Shown piece after piece: positions 8,380-16,163 of a stretch of DNA of 46,996 bases. Where the stretch lies: NCBI GenBank assembly GCA_035517775.1, contig DATIYF010000074.1, positions 1 through 46,996 of the forward strand, written 5' to 3'. Every line of letters begins with the position of its first letter. Positions within the stretch are counted from its first letter, which is position 1. A program made the position numbers and the translations under genes. Source of the stretch: DATIYF01 sp035517775 (GTDB taxonomy: Bacteria > Acidobacteriota > Terriglobia > Terriglobales > Acidobacteriaceae). The notes beneath the pieces were generated by a model. That model was not told the origin of the DNA and made no database searches. It worked only from the letters and a program-made list of their open reading frames with translations.

Positions 8380-9144
8380 ATGCGAAGGCTCGCAGGAATC
8401 CTGATCGTAATCATGGTGATGGGGCTTGCCCAGTACGCTGGCGGCGCAAGCGATCCGCAAACAAGCAAGATGTCTGCGCAAGCTATGACTGTGGCCGAAC
8501 TGGAGAAGGCTGGCGATGCCAGCCAGGCACAAAAAAACTATGGCCAGGCCATTGTGTATTTCAAGGGCGCACTGCGGCGGGAGCGCAAGAATGACCGGCT
8601 GTGGAACAAGCTGGGCCTGGCGCAGTTGCAGCTAAGCGATTTGCGCGCGGCTCGTTCCAGCTTCGAGCAGGCAGCCAAGCGGAATCCCAAGTCGGCCGAG
8701 GCCTTTAATAACATCGGTGCCGTTGCCTATATCCAGAAGAACTATGGCAATGCCGCCAAGTACTTCAAGAAAGCCCTGGCTCTGGAAGAGACGCACGCTA
8801 CCTTCCACGTGAATCTGGGAGCAGCCTGGTTTGGCCAGAACAAGCTGGATAAGGCTCTGGCTGAATACGCGCGCGCCGTCGAGTTGGACCCCGAAATCCT
8901 GACTCGACACTCGCTCACAGGAGTAACCGCCCAGATCTCCAGCCCGGAGGAGCGCGCTCGTTACTCCTACATGCTGGCCAAGATTTATGCCAGGAAGGGC
9001 GACACTGACCGCTGTCTCGAATGTCTGAGGAAGGCGAAAGAGGAAGGCTACCGCGACCTCAAGAACGTATATAGTGAGTACGAATTTCAGGGATTGTGGC
9101 AGGACGCCCGACTCTCTGAGATCGTTCCGCCGCCCAAGAAGTAG
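8380..9144 (+). CDS. Exported TPR-repeat protein
   Basis: ATG at 8380 follows GGGAGG with five bases spacing and is immediately followed by a Sec signal peptide (MRRLAGILIVIMVMGLAQYAGGA), which fixes the start. The mature part of the 254-residue product has about four tetratricopeptide repeats between residues 35 and 165 (for example GDASQAQKNYGQAIVYFKGAL, DLRAARSSFEQAAKRNPKSA, NYGNAAKYFKKALALEETHA, KLDKALAEYARAVELDPE). A less regular C-terminal repeat follows (YMLAKIYARKGDTDRCLECL). TPRs mediate protein-protein contacts, and no catalytic motif is present. It probably acts in the periplasm as a scaffold. The gene is monocistronic, with a hairpin terminator downstream. Confidence 0.82.
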   Translation: MRRLAGILIVIMVMGLAQYAGGASDPQTSKMSAQAMTVAELEKAGDASQAQKNYGQAIVYFKGALRRERKNDRLWNKLGLAQLQLSDLRAARSSFEQAAKRNPKSAEAFNNIGAVAYIQKNYGNAAKYFKKALALEETHATFHVNLGAAWFGQNKLDKALAEYARAVELDPEILTRHSLTGVTAQISSPEERARYSYMLAKIYARKGDTDRCLECLRKAKEEGYRDLKNVYSEYEFQGLWQDARLSEIVPPPKK

Positions 9145-9214
9145 GCTCGCGAGAGCCAAGCGTTGTTGGAGCAGGATTGACTGAAGCAAGCCCTTGAGCG
9201 CGAAGCAATTCAAA

Positions 9215-9246
9215 CGGCCACGCTTGCCCCGGCGTGGCCGGCTTTT
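9215..9246 (+). terminator. Rho-independent terminator of the TPR gene
   Basis: CGGCCACGC (9215-9223) pairs perfectly with GCGTGGCCG (9232-9240) and is followed by GCTTTT. A second, smaller hairpin (CGGG-CAT-CCCG near 9259-9269) followed by GGTTTTTATTG lies just downstream and may act as a backup. Confidence 0.6.
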
Positions 9247-9415
9247 GCAGGCAAAATGCGGGCATCCCGGGTTTTTATTGTAAACACAGCAGGGGGAACT
9301 TATGGGTCGTCTTCCCCTCGCGTACATGTCCGCATGGAACCTTCCAGCATCTTTCTTCTGTTTCTACACTGAAGTCACCCGGGCGTGTGGCCGATCTTCC
9401 TAAGTAAAAGAATAT

Positions 9416-10051
9416 TCAGCCCTTCCAGTGGTAGGCATCGGGCTGCGGAAGGCCCAAATGGGCCAGAACGCGGCAGACGAATTCGCGCGCCATGGCGTCT
9501 AAGGTGGCCGGCCGGAAGTAGAACGCCGGAATGAGGGGAAAGATGGTCGCTCCGGCGTCCGCGGCGCGGTACATGTTGCGGATGTGAATTTTATTGAGCG
9601 GTGTTTCGCGCACGCACAGCACGAGCGGCCGACGCTCTTTCAGGCAAACGTCGGCGGCGCGCTCGATCAGGTGTGAGGCCATGCCGTTGGCGATGCGGGC
9701 CAGGGTGCCCACGCTGCATGGGAGAACGACCATTGCCTGGGCGGGGTAAGAGCCGCTGGCAATGTTAGCGCCGATATCGGCATTGGCCTGCTGGTGGATT
9801 TTGCCGGCGCGCGCTGCCTGCCGGGATGAAGACTTGCCCGAAGCATGGCCCAGGAGCTGGCCGAGCAGGTTATTGCGGCCACGCAGGCCAAGCTCCTCGG
9901 CCATGACACGCAGAGCGCTGTCAGAGGCGATGAAGTTGACGGTGTGCACACGCGCATCGCGCTCCACCGCCAGCAGCAAATGCTTGAGAAACAGTGCGCC
10001 GCTGGCGCCGGTAGTAGCGACGGTCAGGTTCTGCGGCGGGTTGCAAGGCAA
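9416..10051 (-). CDS. ubiX: UbiX-like flavin prenyltransferase
   Basis: The product matches UbiX, the flavoprotein-like enzyme that prenylates FMN to make prenyl-FMN, the cofactor of UbiD-type decarboxylases. LTVATTGASGALF is the N-terminal nucleotide-binding loop, VVLPCSVGTLARIANGMASHLIERAADVCLKERR is the central signature, and RPATLDAMAREFVCRVLAHLGL is the usual C-terminus. I set the start at TTG 10051 (211 residues) because AGGTG lies five bases upstream and the length then fits the family. The frame stays open to a TTG at 10120, adding 23 residues of poor character. No UbiD partner is in the window. The gene is divergent from the ChaN-like gene. Confidence 0.88.
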   Translation of the reverse strand: MPCNPPQNLTVATTGASGALFLKHLLLAVERDARVHTVNFIASDSALRVMAEELGLRGRNNLLGQLLGHASGKSSSRQAARAGKIHQQANADIGANIASGSYPAQAMVVLPCSVGTLARIANGMASHLIERAADVCLKERRPLVLCVRETPLNKIHIRNMYRAADAGATIFPLIPAFYFRPATLDAMAREFVCRVLAHLGLPQPDAYHWKG

Positions 10052-10156
10052 GCGTGCACCTGCTTCTGGGCTCAGGCATTCGAGCCGGACTTCCGAGCAT
10101 AGGGAGCGGGCGGCGGCCAAGTCAAGAAGCGGCGGTCAGCGAGCTGAACCATAGCC

Positions 10157-11752
10157 ATGGCGACGACCACGAATCTCCGCATCCGGCGCAGTGAGGCGCA
10201 GTTGCACGCCCTGGCGGGGGTGGAGCGGGAAATTCGCGTCACCGATCCCAGCGGACGCCGCAAGTATCTGCAAGCCTTCGCCCAGGCATTCCGGTCTTAC
10301 CAGTCGGTCCTGACCGCAGAGCAATTGAAAAACACCGTCAACGCCGCCGACGTCGTCCTGGTCGGCGACTATCACGCCCTGCCCGCGGCGCAGCGCTTCG
10401 CCGCCAGGCTTGTTGAAGAACGCTGCCAGCCGGGGGATCGCCCGGTCGTGCTCGGCGTGGAGACCATCTTCGCCCGCGACCAGCACATTCTTGAGGAGTG
10501 GTGGCGGCGCGAGATTGATGAAGACGAACTGCGCCAGCGCATCCGCTTTGATCTCGACTGGGGCTACGACTGGGCTCCCTTCTATGAGCTGCTGGTGACC
10601 GCCCGCGAGCATGCCGAGGGAATCTATGGCCTGGACTGCATGCCGCGCGAAGATCTGCGCAAAATCGGCGCTCGCGACCGCCACGCGGCGCACAAGATCG
10701 GCGAGATTCGGGCGCGCCACCCCAACGCCGTGGTCATGGTGCTGTTCGGCGAATCGCACCTGGCCCCAGGCCACCTTCCCCGCCTGTTGCGCCAGCAACT
10801 GCCCGAAGCGTGCCTGCTTACCGTATTGCAGAACGTGGACGCCCTTTACTGGCGCGCCGCCGGCGAACAGCATGAGCATGTGGAAGCGGTGCAGGTTGCC
10901 GGCGATGTGGTTTGCGTGTTCAACTCCACGCCGCTTGAAAAATATGAAAATTACCGGCTGCATTTGAGCCGCTGGGGGCGCAGCGAAGAAGACGGCCCGG
11001 ACGTGGTGCCGACCATCTTCAACCTGATTGACAGCCTCTTACGTTTCCTGGAGATCAACCGTTATTCCGCGCGCAACGGCACGCAGCCGAAATTTCTGGT
11101 CGATCTGCTGCCCGAAGTGATCGGTGGCCCGGAAGACCGCTTACGACGCCTGCTGGCGCGCAAGGGAGTGGCCGAAGAAGCTCAGAAGGCCATGCTGGCG
11201 CAGATCGAAGAGCGCGGCAGCCTTTACCTTCCAGCCTGGAACACTCTCTACGTGCGCGATTTTCAGATGGTGTACGCCGCCGAAGAAACCGCGCGCTTTC
11301 TTCACCATGCCTGCCGCGGGCTGCCGGCGCGCAACGACGGCCATTCCAGTGACGCCGCCGACCGCTTCTACCGCCTGGCCGTGGAACACGCCCTGGCTTA
11401 TCTGGGATCACGCGTGCTCTACCCGGCGCGTCCCGCGGTGCGCAGCGATGATGAGCTCTCGCGCACTGCCTGTGAAGAAATTATGGAAGCCGCCCTGCGC
11501 GGCGACCGGCTCAAGCTCGAGTGCAGCGCCCGCGAGCTCGGCTACAGCCTGGGCAGCGAACTCTACGATGAATATCTGGCCGGCGGCCTGGGCCGCACCC
11601 GTCTCCGCCGCCTCTTCCTCGCCCGCCTGGAGCAGCCGGGCAAAGCCCGTGAAGTCTGCTGGGACCTTATTGGCCGGGGCCGCTCCTGCCGCAAAAAGCG
11701 GCCGCGCGGGGTAGCTCTCGGTCCGCTGGCGCAGCGCCGCATTACCGGCTGA
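10157..11752 (+). CDS. ChaN/Tiki-superfamily protein with extra C-terminal domain
   Basis: This protein has 531 residues from ATG 10157. Residues about 55-265 show the ChaN/EreA/Tiki signature: LVGDYHALPAAQRFAARLVEE, then VVLGVETIFARDQHILEEW, and later VVMVLFGESHLAPGHLPRLL. ChaN of proteobacteria is a haem-binding lipoprotein, but this product has no signal peptide, so it is apparently cytoplasmic. About 240 further residues (from DLLPEVIGGPEDRLRRLLARKG) form a mostly helical region I do not recognise. It contains LYVRDFQMVYAAEETARFLHHA and ends in a basic RSCRKKRPRG patch. Function unknown; a metal-dependent hydrolase or haem-related role is possible. The stop lies four bases from the end of the convergent YdeI-like gene. 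Confidence 0.75.
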   Translation: MATTTNLRIRRSEAQLHALAGVEREIRVTDPSGRRKYLQAFAQAFRSYQSVLTAEQLKNTVNAADVVLVGDYHALPAAQRFAARLVEERCQPGDRPVVLGVETIFARDQHILEEWWRREIDEDELRQRIRFDLDWGYDWAPFYELLVTAREHAEGIYGLDCMPREDLRKIGARDRHAAHKIGEIRARHPNAVVMVLFGESHLAPGHLPRLLRQQLPEACLLTVLQNVDALYWRAAGEQHEHVEAVQVAGDVVCVFNSTPLEKYENYRLHLSRWGRSEEDGPDVVPTIFNLIDSLLRFLEINRYSARNGTQPKFLVDLLPEVIGGPEDRLRRLLARKGVAEEAQKAMLAQIEERGSLYLPAWNTLYVRDFQMVYAAEETARFLHHACRGLPARNDGHSSDAADRFYRLAVEHALAYLGSRVLYPARPAVRSDDELSRTACEEIMEAALRGDRLKLECSARELGYSLGSELYDEYLAGGLGRTRLRRLFLARLEQPGKAREVCWDLIGRGRSCRKKRPRGVALGPLAQRRITG

Positions 11753-11756
11753 ATTC

Positions 11757-12335
11757 TCACTTCTTACGGGTCAACCGCGCAATGGTCCGGCCCGCGGCTG
11801 AGTCTCGGATCAGCGTTGCCAGCCGCCGTTGCCGCGTCTCTTCCCTCTTCGCCGTCATCACCCAATAGGTGCTGGTCCGCCGGTACCACGGCGGCTGCGA
11901 CTCAAAAAATCCCCAGGCGCTCCGGTTTGCCTTGAACCTGGCCGCGCTCTCCCGGTCGAATTTCGCCTGATGGCGTTGTTCATAGGCATAAATCTGCGAT
12001 TTCTTTTCCGAGCGCTGTGCAAATGCCCACTCGCCGGCCGCCCGCATCCGGCCAGATTTCTTGAGCGCCTCGGCCTTGCGGATGTTGATCCCGCTCCAGA
12101 TGCTGCCGGGCTTGCGCGGCGTGAAACGAATCATGTAGCTGAGGGCGTCAATACTCCTGCGCACGCCGTCAATCCATCCGTAGCACAGGGCGGCATCCAC
12201 CGATTCCGGCCAGGTGATGCTCGGCCGGCCGGAATTCCGTTTGTAGAACCCCACCCACAGCTCGGCCATACTCTGATGGTTTTCATCGAGCCAGGCGCGC
12301 ATTCTGTCTGGGGTGGCGAAGAAAGTGGGTTTCAT
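11757..12335 (-). CDS. YdeI/OmpD-associated family protein
   Basis: I chose ATG at 12335 (192 residues), where the family-typical MKPTFFATPDRMRAWLDENH begins; a TTG at 12353 is the alternative. The sequence shows the usual landmarks of this family: ELWVGFYKRNSGRPSITWPE, ALCYGWIDGVRRSID, IRFTPRKPGSIWSGINIRKA and a C-terminal PPWYRRTSTYWVMTAKREET segment. Members are cytoplasmic, widespread and annotated as YdeI/OmpD-associated or bacteriocin-protection-like. The biochemical role is not established, and the second name rests on thin evidence. The gene converges on the ChaN-like gene. Confidence 0.85.
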   Translation of the reverse strand: MKPTFFATPDRMRAWLDENHQSMAELWVGFYKRNSGRPSITWPESVDAALCYGWIDGVRRSIDALSYMIRFTPRKPGSIWSGINIRKAEALKKSGRMRAAGEWAFAQRSEKKSQIYAYEQRHQAKFDRESAARFKANRSAWGFFESQPPWYRRTSTYWVMTAKREETRQRRLATLIRDSAAGRTIARLTRKK

Positions 12336-12443
12336 GCGGAAGACGACTCGCAAAAGCCAACATTCTATTGCGCCGCTACAGGAAATGAAAATCAGGATGC
12401 TAATCTAGTGGCCTGAATTGCTGAGTGCTGACAGCTGAGAGCC

Positions 12444-13190
12444 ATGAACGCCGAATCCATCCGCAAGCTCTTCGAGCAGGTCCGCCGGGGCAAGCTGGCG
12501 CCGGATGAAGCCGTGGTGCGCCTGCGCCACTTACCTTTCGAAGACCTTGGCTTCGCCAAAGTGGATCATCACCGCGCCCTGCGGACGGGTATGCCTGAAG
12601 TGGTCTTCGGGCAGGGCAAAACCCCGGCGCAACTGGCGCAAATCTTCGCCCGCCTGGCTAAACATGGCGGAAATATTCTGGCTACACGCGCCAGCGAAGG
12701 CCAGTTTGCCGCGCTGAAAAAGAGAATTCCCCGGGCGGAATACCGCCCCCTGGCCCGGGCCATCCTCTTGCAGCGTGATCGCAGAAAGTATGGCAAGGGC
12801 ACGATTGCCGTGGTCTCCGCCGGCACCAGCGACATCCCCGTGGCCGAAGAGGCCGTAGTCACGGCCGAGGTCATGGGCAACGACGTGCAGCATTTGTATG
12901 ACGTGGGCGTGGCCGGCATTCACCGTTTGCTCGCCAATCGTGAGTCTCTCATGCGCGCGCGGGTGGTGATCGTGTGCGCCGGCATGGAAGGCGCTCTGCC
13001 CAGCGTAGTGGGCGGGCTGGTGGGCGTACCTGTGATCGCGGTCCCTACCAGCGTGGGATATGGGGCCGCGTTTCAGGGATTGGCGGCCTTGCTGGGCATG
13101 ATGAATTCCTGCGCCTCCAACGTGAGCGTGGTGAATATTGACAACGGCTTTGGCGCGGGATACGTCGCCGCTCTCATCAACCGGCTGTAG
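12444..13190 (+). CDS. larB: LarB, nickel-pincer cofactor biosynthesis carboxylase/hydrolase
   Basis: The 248-residue product aligns over its whole length with LarB. In Lactobacillus this enzyme carboxylates nicotinic acid adenine dinucleotide to pyridinium-3,5-biscarboxylic acid mononucleotide, the first step to the nickel-pincer cofactor of lactate racemase. Visible marks are the helical N-terminus with DLGFAKVDHHRALRTGMPEVVFGQGKT and the AIR-carboxylase-like core VVSAGTSDIPVAEEAVVTAEVMG. The later VVCAGMEGALPSVVGGLVGVPVIAVPTSVGYG and NIDNGFGAGYVAA complete the PurE-like fold. LarC, LarE and a lactate racemase are not in the window. The start is ATG at 12444 after a weak GAGAG; the gene appears monocistronic. 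Confidence 0.92.
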   Translation: MNAESIRKLFEQVRRGKLAPDEAVVRLRHLPFEDLGFAKVDHHRALRTGMPEVVFGQGKTPAQLAQIFARLAKHGGNILATRASEGQFAALKKRIPRAEYRPLARAILLQRDRRKYGKGTIAVVSAGTSDIPVAEEAVVTAEVMGNDVQHLYDVGVAGIHRLLANRESLMRARVVIVCAGMEGALPSVVGGLVGVPVIAVPTSVGYGAAFQGLAALLGMMNSCASNVSVVNIDNGFGAGYVAALINRL

Positions 13191-13197
13191 CGCCCGC

Positions 13198-13223
13198 AAA
13201 AAAGGCGCGGCCCAAGCCGCGCC
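13198..13223 (-). terminator. Terminator after the BON-domain gene
   Basis: GGCGCGGC (13204-13211), loop CCAA, and GCCGCGCC (13216-13223) form a perfect 8-bp stem. Read on the minus strand it is followed by TTTTTTG, a good intrinsic terminator 22 bases beyond the BON gene stop. It may also stop larB transcripts from the other side, though the T-tract there is poor. Confidence 0.75.
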
Positions 13224-13244
13224 TCTCTGCATCGCCCCTCGCCC

Positions 13245-14000
13245 TTAACTCTTGGCTACCTGCAAATCATTCTGCACGCTGAACACTCCGAACACCTGAC
13301 GAGCGCGGATGCCAGCGACATCCTTGTCCATCTTGTTCTCCACCGTGCCGTACAGCGTCAGATGGCCGTTCTCCACCACGATGCGGATCGGCCGGGCCGG
13401 GTCCATGGCGTAGCGGCTCAGCACCGGGTCGCGATAGATCACCCGCGCCGCCTGCAGCCGGATGCGGTCATCGAAGTTCGAGGCCGGGGCCACGCTAATG
13501 TTGCTGACCACGTCCTTCACTCCGGGCATGCGGTTGACCAGGTCCTCCGCGGAATCCCGCGCCGGGTAAGACATGGTCACGCCGTCCAGGGTCACCACTC
13601 CGTCCTGGACCGACGCGGTAACGTAGTTGAACAGATTGTCGTAGCCGATGCGGTCGTAGTACAGCTTGCGGCCGAGCTGCGAGGCAAGCGCCGCATCGCT
13701 GACTACTGCGCCGTTCACCGTAATCAGATTGCGCACACCCTGAACGTTGGCCAGCTTGCGCACTCTCTTGGCAGCATCCAGCTTCTGCTGATAAAGGTCC
13801 ACGGAGCCGGTCAGGGTGATGATGCCGTCCTCCGCCGCAGCCTGCACCCCGCGAAACTCGGTCTTCTGGGCCAGTTGCTGCCCGGCCCTGGCCTGAATGC
13901 TCTGATCGTAGCGCCCGGCACTGGTGGTTTGCGCCGCCAGCCCGACGCTCAGCACGCCCGCCAGGAGGGCGGACGCAAGGTAGCGAAATAATCTGTTCAT
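13245..14000 (-). CDS. Exported protein with three BON domains
   Basis: ATG at 14000 follows a strong AAGGAGG seven bases upstream. Residues 1-23 are a Sec signal peptide (YLASALLAGVLSVGLAAQ). Three BON (bacterial OsmY and nodulation) domains follow at about 30-98, 102-172 and 176-250. Each has a helix, then a GxxTLxGxV strand (GIITLTGSVDLYQQKLDA, GVVTLDGVTMSYPARDSAEDLV, GHLTLYGTVENKMDKDVA) and a V-N-I/L strand. BON proteins such as OsmY bind phospholipid surfaces and help envelope proteins fold under osmotic stress. Total length is 251 residues. A TetR-like palindrome lies between the start and the DoxX gene, so regulation by a repressor is possible. Confidence 0.88.
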   Translation of the reverse strand: MNRLFRYLASALLAGVLSVGLAAQTTSAGRYDQSIQARAGQQLAQKTEFRGVQAAAEDGIITLTGSVDLYQQKLDAAKRVRKLANVQGVRNLITVNGAVVSDAALASQLGRKLYYDRIGYDNLFNYVTASVQDGVVTLDGVTMSYPARDSAEDLVNRMPGVKDVVSNISVAPASNFDDRIRLQAARVIYRDPVLSRYAMDPARPIRIVVENGHLTLYGTVENKMDKDVAGIRARQVFGVFSVQNDLQVAKS

Positions 14001-14021
14001 GGCCTGCCTCCTTTTAATTGA

Positions 14022-14037
14022 TTAACCAGTTAGTTAA
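14022..14037. promoter_or_regulatory. Candidate TetR-type operator upstream of the BON gene
   Basis: TTAACCAGTTAGTTAA is an inverted repeat (TTAAC-N6-GTTAA) in an AT-rich patch 22 bases upstream of the BON start. The motif resembles operators of TetR-family repressors. No TetR gene is in the window. Confidence 0.35.
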
Positions 14038-14266
14038 ATAGTTGGATGCCGCTTCAAGCCCTCAGGATGCATGGTTCCGTTGCCCATGCCCCATCTCCGG
14101 CGCCTGAATCAACCTTCCAGCTGAGTGAACACGCCCCCACTCCTGAAGTTTCCCCGGCCATGCGGTTTTACAAAACTCTGACATTTGCCGCTGCCCAACC
14201 TCGCGGCCCGCCCAGCAGTCGTTGTAACAAACGGCGCGCGCCGGCCCCAATGCGCTTGCCTGCCGG

Positions 14267-14272
14267 TATAAT
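14267..14272 (+). promoter_or_regulatory. TATAAT box of the DoxX gene
   Basis: A perfect -10 hexamer lies 25 bases upstream of the DoxX start. No recognisable -35 lies at 16-18 bases, so activity is uncertain. The rest of the 297-base divergent region (14001-14297) shows no gene. Confidence 0.35.
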
Positions 14273-14297
14273 GCGTCGGCGTGAAAAAGGGGGACTT

Positions 14298-14705
14298 ATG
14301 AGCAACGGTTTGCCGCGGTCCTGGGGTATTACCGTCTTGCGGGTCGTCGTTGGCGTTGTCTTCTTGATGCATGGCTGGCAAAAAATCACCGTCTTTCATC
14401 TCGCCGGCGTGCATCACATGCTGGGTTCAATCGGGGTCCCTCTGCCCGGCATCTTCGCCGTGATTCTTATCGCGGTGGAATTTCTGGGCGGCATCGCCCT
14501 CATCCTTGGCGCCGCAACCCGTCCCGCCGCCGCGCTTCTGGCCATTGATATGGTGGTGGCCATTCTGAAAGTTCATTTGAAGGGCGGGTTTTTCCTGCCC
14601 ATGGGCTTTGAATTCGCTCTCACGCTGCTCGCCGCCAACATCTGCATGGCCCTCACCGGCGGGGGCGCCGCCTCGGTGGACGGAGCAATTTCGCAAAAGA
14701 CCTAG
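14298..14705 (+). CDS. DoxX-family membrane protein
   Basis: ATG at 14298 has a GGGGG ribosome binding site five bases upstream; the frame extends further back to 14046 without plausible coding character. The 135-residue protein has four hydrophobic helices (about 10-28, 42-62, 66-84 and 95-115). It carries the DoxX signature LRVVVGVVFLMHGWQKI and a VEFLGGIALILGAATRPAALL loop. DoxX proteins are inner-membrane proteins linked in other bacteria to thiosulfate:quinone oxidoreductase or to oxidative-stress complexes; the function here is unknown. It converges with purB with a 7-base gap. Confidence 0.88.
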   Translation: MSNGLPRSWGITVLRVVVGVVFLMHGWQKITVFHLAGVHHMLGSIGVPLPGIFAVILIAVEFLGGIALILGAATRPAAALLAIDMVVAILKVHLKGGFFLPMGFEFALTLLAANICMALTGGGAASVDGAISQKT

Positions 14706-14712
14706 GACGCCG

Positions 14713-16053
14713 CTATCTTCGGGCTGCCCGTTTGGCTGCCTTGCGCGCAGCCGGGCTTTGGGGCGCAAACACGCGAGCGAAGATCTTGTCGAGGTTGCGC
14801 AGCTGGCGCTTTAGATCGAATGCCCGCTCGATCTGCGCGCGGGGCACGCGGCGCGTGATGTTTTTATCCTTCAGCACCAGCTCGCGGAAGTTCAGCCCTT
14901 CCTTCCAGGCCCGCATGGCGTGCGTCTGCACCATGCGGTAGGCGTCTTCCCGCGAAACTCCGTGCTCCACCAGATCGAGCAGCAGCTGCCCGCTGAACAC
15001 CAGCCCGCCGGTGCTTTCCAGGTTGGCCTTCATGCGCTGGGGATAGACAAACATCGTTTCCACCAGGTTCGTGGTCTTGTGCAGGAGATAATCTACCAGC
15101 GTGGTGGAATCGGGAATGATGATGCGCTCGACCGATGAGTGCGAGATATCGCGCTCATGCCATAGCGCCACGTTCTCGAACCCTGCCTGTGCGTTGGCGC
15201 GCACCACCCGCGCCAGCCCGCTGATCTGCTCGCTGGTCACCGGGTTGCGCTTGTGCGGCATGGCCGAGGACCCTTTCTGCTTTTCGCTGAAATACTCTTC
15301 CGCCTCGCGAACTTCGGTGCGCTGCAGGTGCCGGATTTCGGTGGCGATCTTATCCAGCGTGCTGGCCATGACCGCCAGCGTGGCCAGATAGTGGGCGTGC
15401 CGGTCGCGCTGAATCACCTGTGAGGAGATGGCCGCCGCCTTCAATCCCAGCCGGGCGCAGATTCGCTCCTCCAGTTCCGGCGAGAGGTGGGCGAAGGTGC
15501 CCACCGCGCCCGAAAATTTTCCTACCCGCATATCTTCCGCCGCGCTGCGAAAGCGCGTCATGTTGCGCTGCGTCTCGGAGTACCAGTTGGCCAGCTTGAA
15601 GCCGAAGGTGATCGGTTCGGCGTGAATGCCGTGTGTGCGCCCCACCATGGGCGTATCCTTGAACTCCCAGGCGCGCCGCTCGAGCACCACAGAAAGCCGC
15701 TCCAGATCAGCCACGATCAGCGCCGAAGCCTGCCCCATCAGTAGCGCCTGCGCCGTATCCACCACGTCATTCGAAGTGAGTCCGTAATGAAACCAGCGGG
15801 CCTGCGGCCCCACGATTTCCGCCACCGCCGTGGTAAAAGCGATCACGTCGTGGCGCACCTCGGCTTCAATTGCGTTGATGCGCTCCACGCGGAAATCCGC
15901 GCGCTCGCGAATGGCCTTGGCCGCTTCTTTGGGGACAATTCCGGCCTCAGCCAGAGTCTCGGTCGCGGCCACCTCTACCGCCAGCCAGGTGCGGAAGCGA
16001 TTTTCCTCGCTCCAGATGCGGCCCATCTCCGGGCGGGTATAGCGTGGGATCAA
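14713..16053 (-). CDS. purB: Adenylosuccinate lyase
   Basis: This 446-residue enzyme belongs to the fumarase/aspartase superfamily. It splits SAICAR to AICAR and adenylosuccinate to AMP, both in purine synthesis. It begins with the classic MIPRYTRPEMGRIWSEENRF and carries HDVIAFTTAVAE, HYGLTSNDVVDTA (with the catalytic His) and VGRTHG. The superfamily loop GSSAMPHKRNPV contains the catalytic Ser. The C-terminus is basic (AARKAAKRAARR), as seen in several relatives. It follows mutS2 on the same strand with a 110-base gap. The protein is cytoplasmic and acts as a tetramer in the family. Confidence 0.97.
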   Translation of the reverse strand: MIPRYTRPEMGRIWSEENRFRTWLAVEVAATETLAEAGIVPKEAAKAIRERADFRVERINAIEAEVRHDVIAFTTAVAEIVGPQARWFHYGLTSNDVVDTAQALLMGQASALIVADLERLSVVLERRAWEFKDTPMVGRTHGIHAEPITFGFKLANWYSETQRNMTRFRSAAEDMRVGKFSGAVGTFAHLSPELEERICARLGLKAAAISSQVIQRDRHAHYLATLAVMASTLDKIATEIRHLQRTEVREAEEYFSEKQKGSSAMPHKRNPVTSEQISGLARVVRANAQAGFENVALWHERDISHSSVERIIIPDSTTLVDYLLHKTTNLVETMFVYPQRMKANLESTGGLVFSGQLLLDLVEHGVSREDAYRMVQTHAMRAWKEGLNFRELVLKDKNITRRVPRAQIERAFDLKRQLRNLDKIFARVFAPQSPAARKAAKRAARR

Positions 16054-16163
16054 GGCAGTTCTCCAGGCATTGACACGAATTGGAACGAAGGATTCTAACA
16101 GTTAGGGAAAGCGGGCATCCAATCTGAAGCAAAGCTCGGCAGCGCCGCGGCCTCCGCCCGTCC

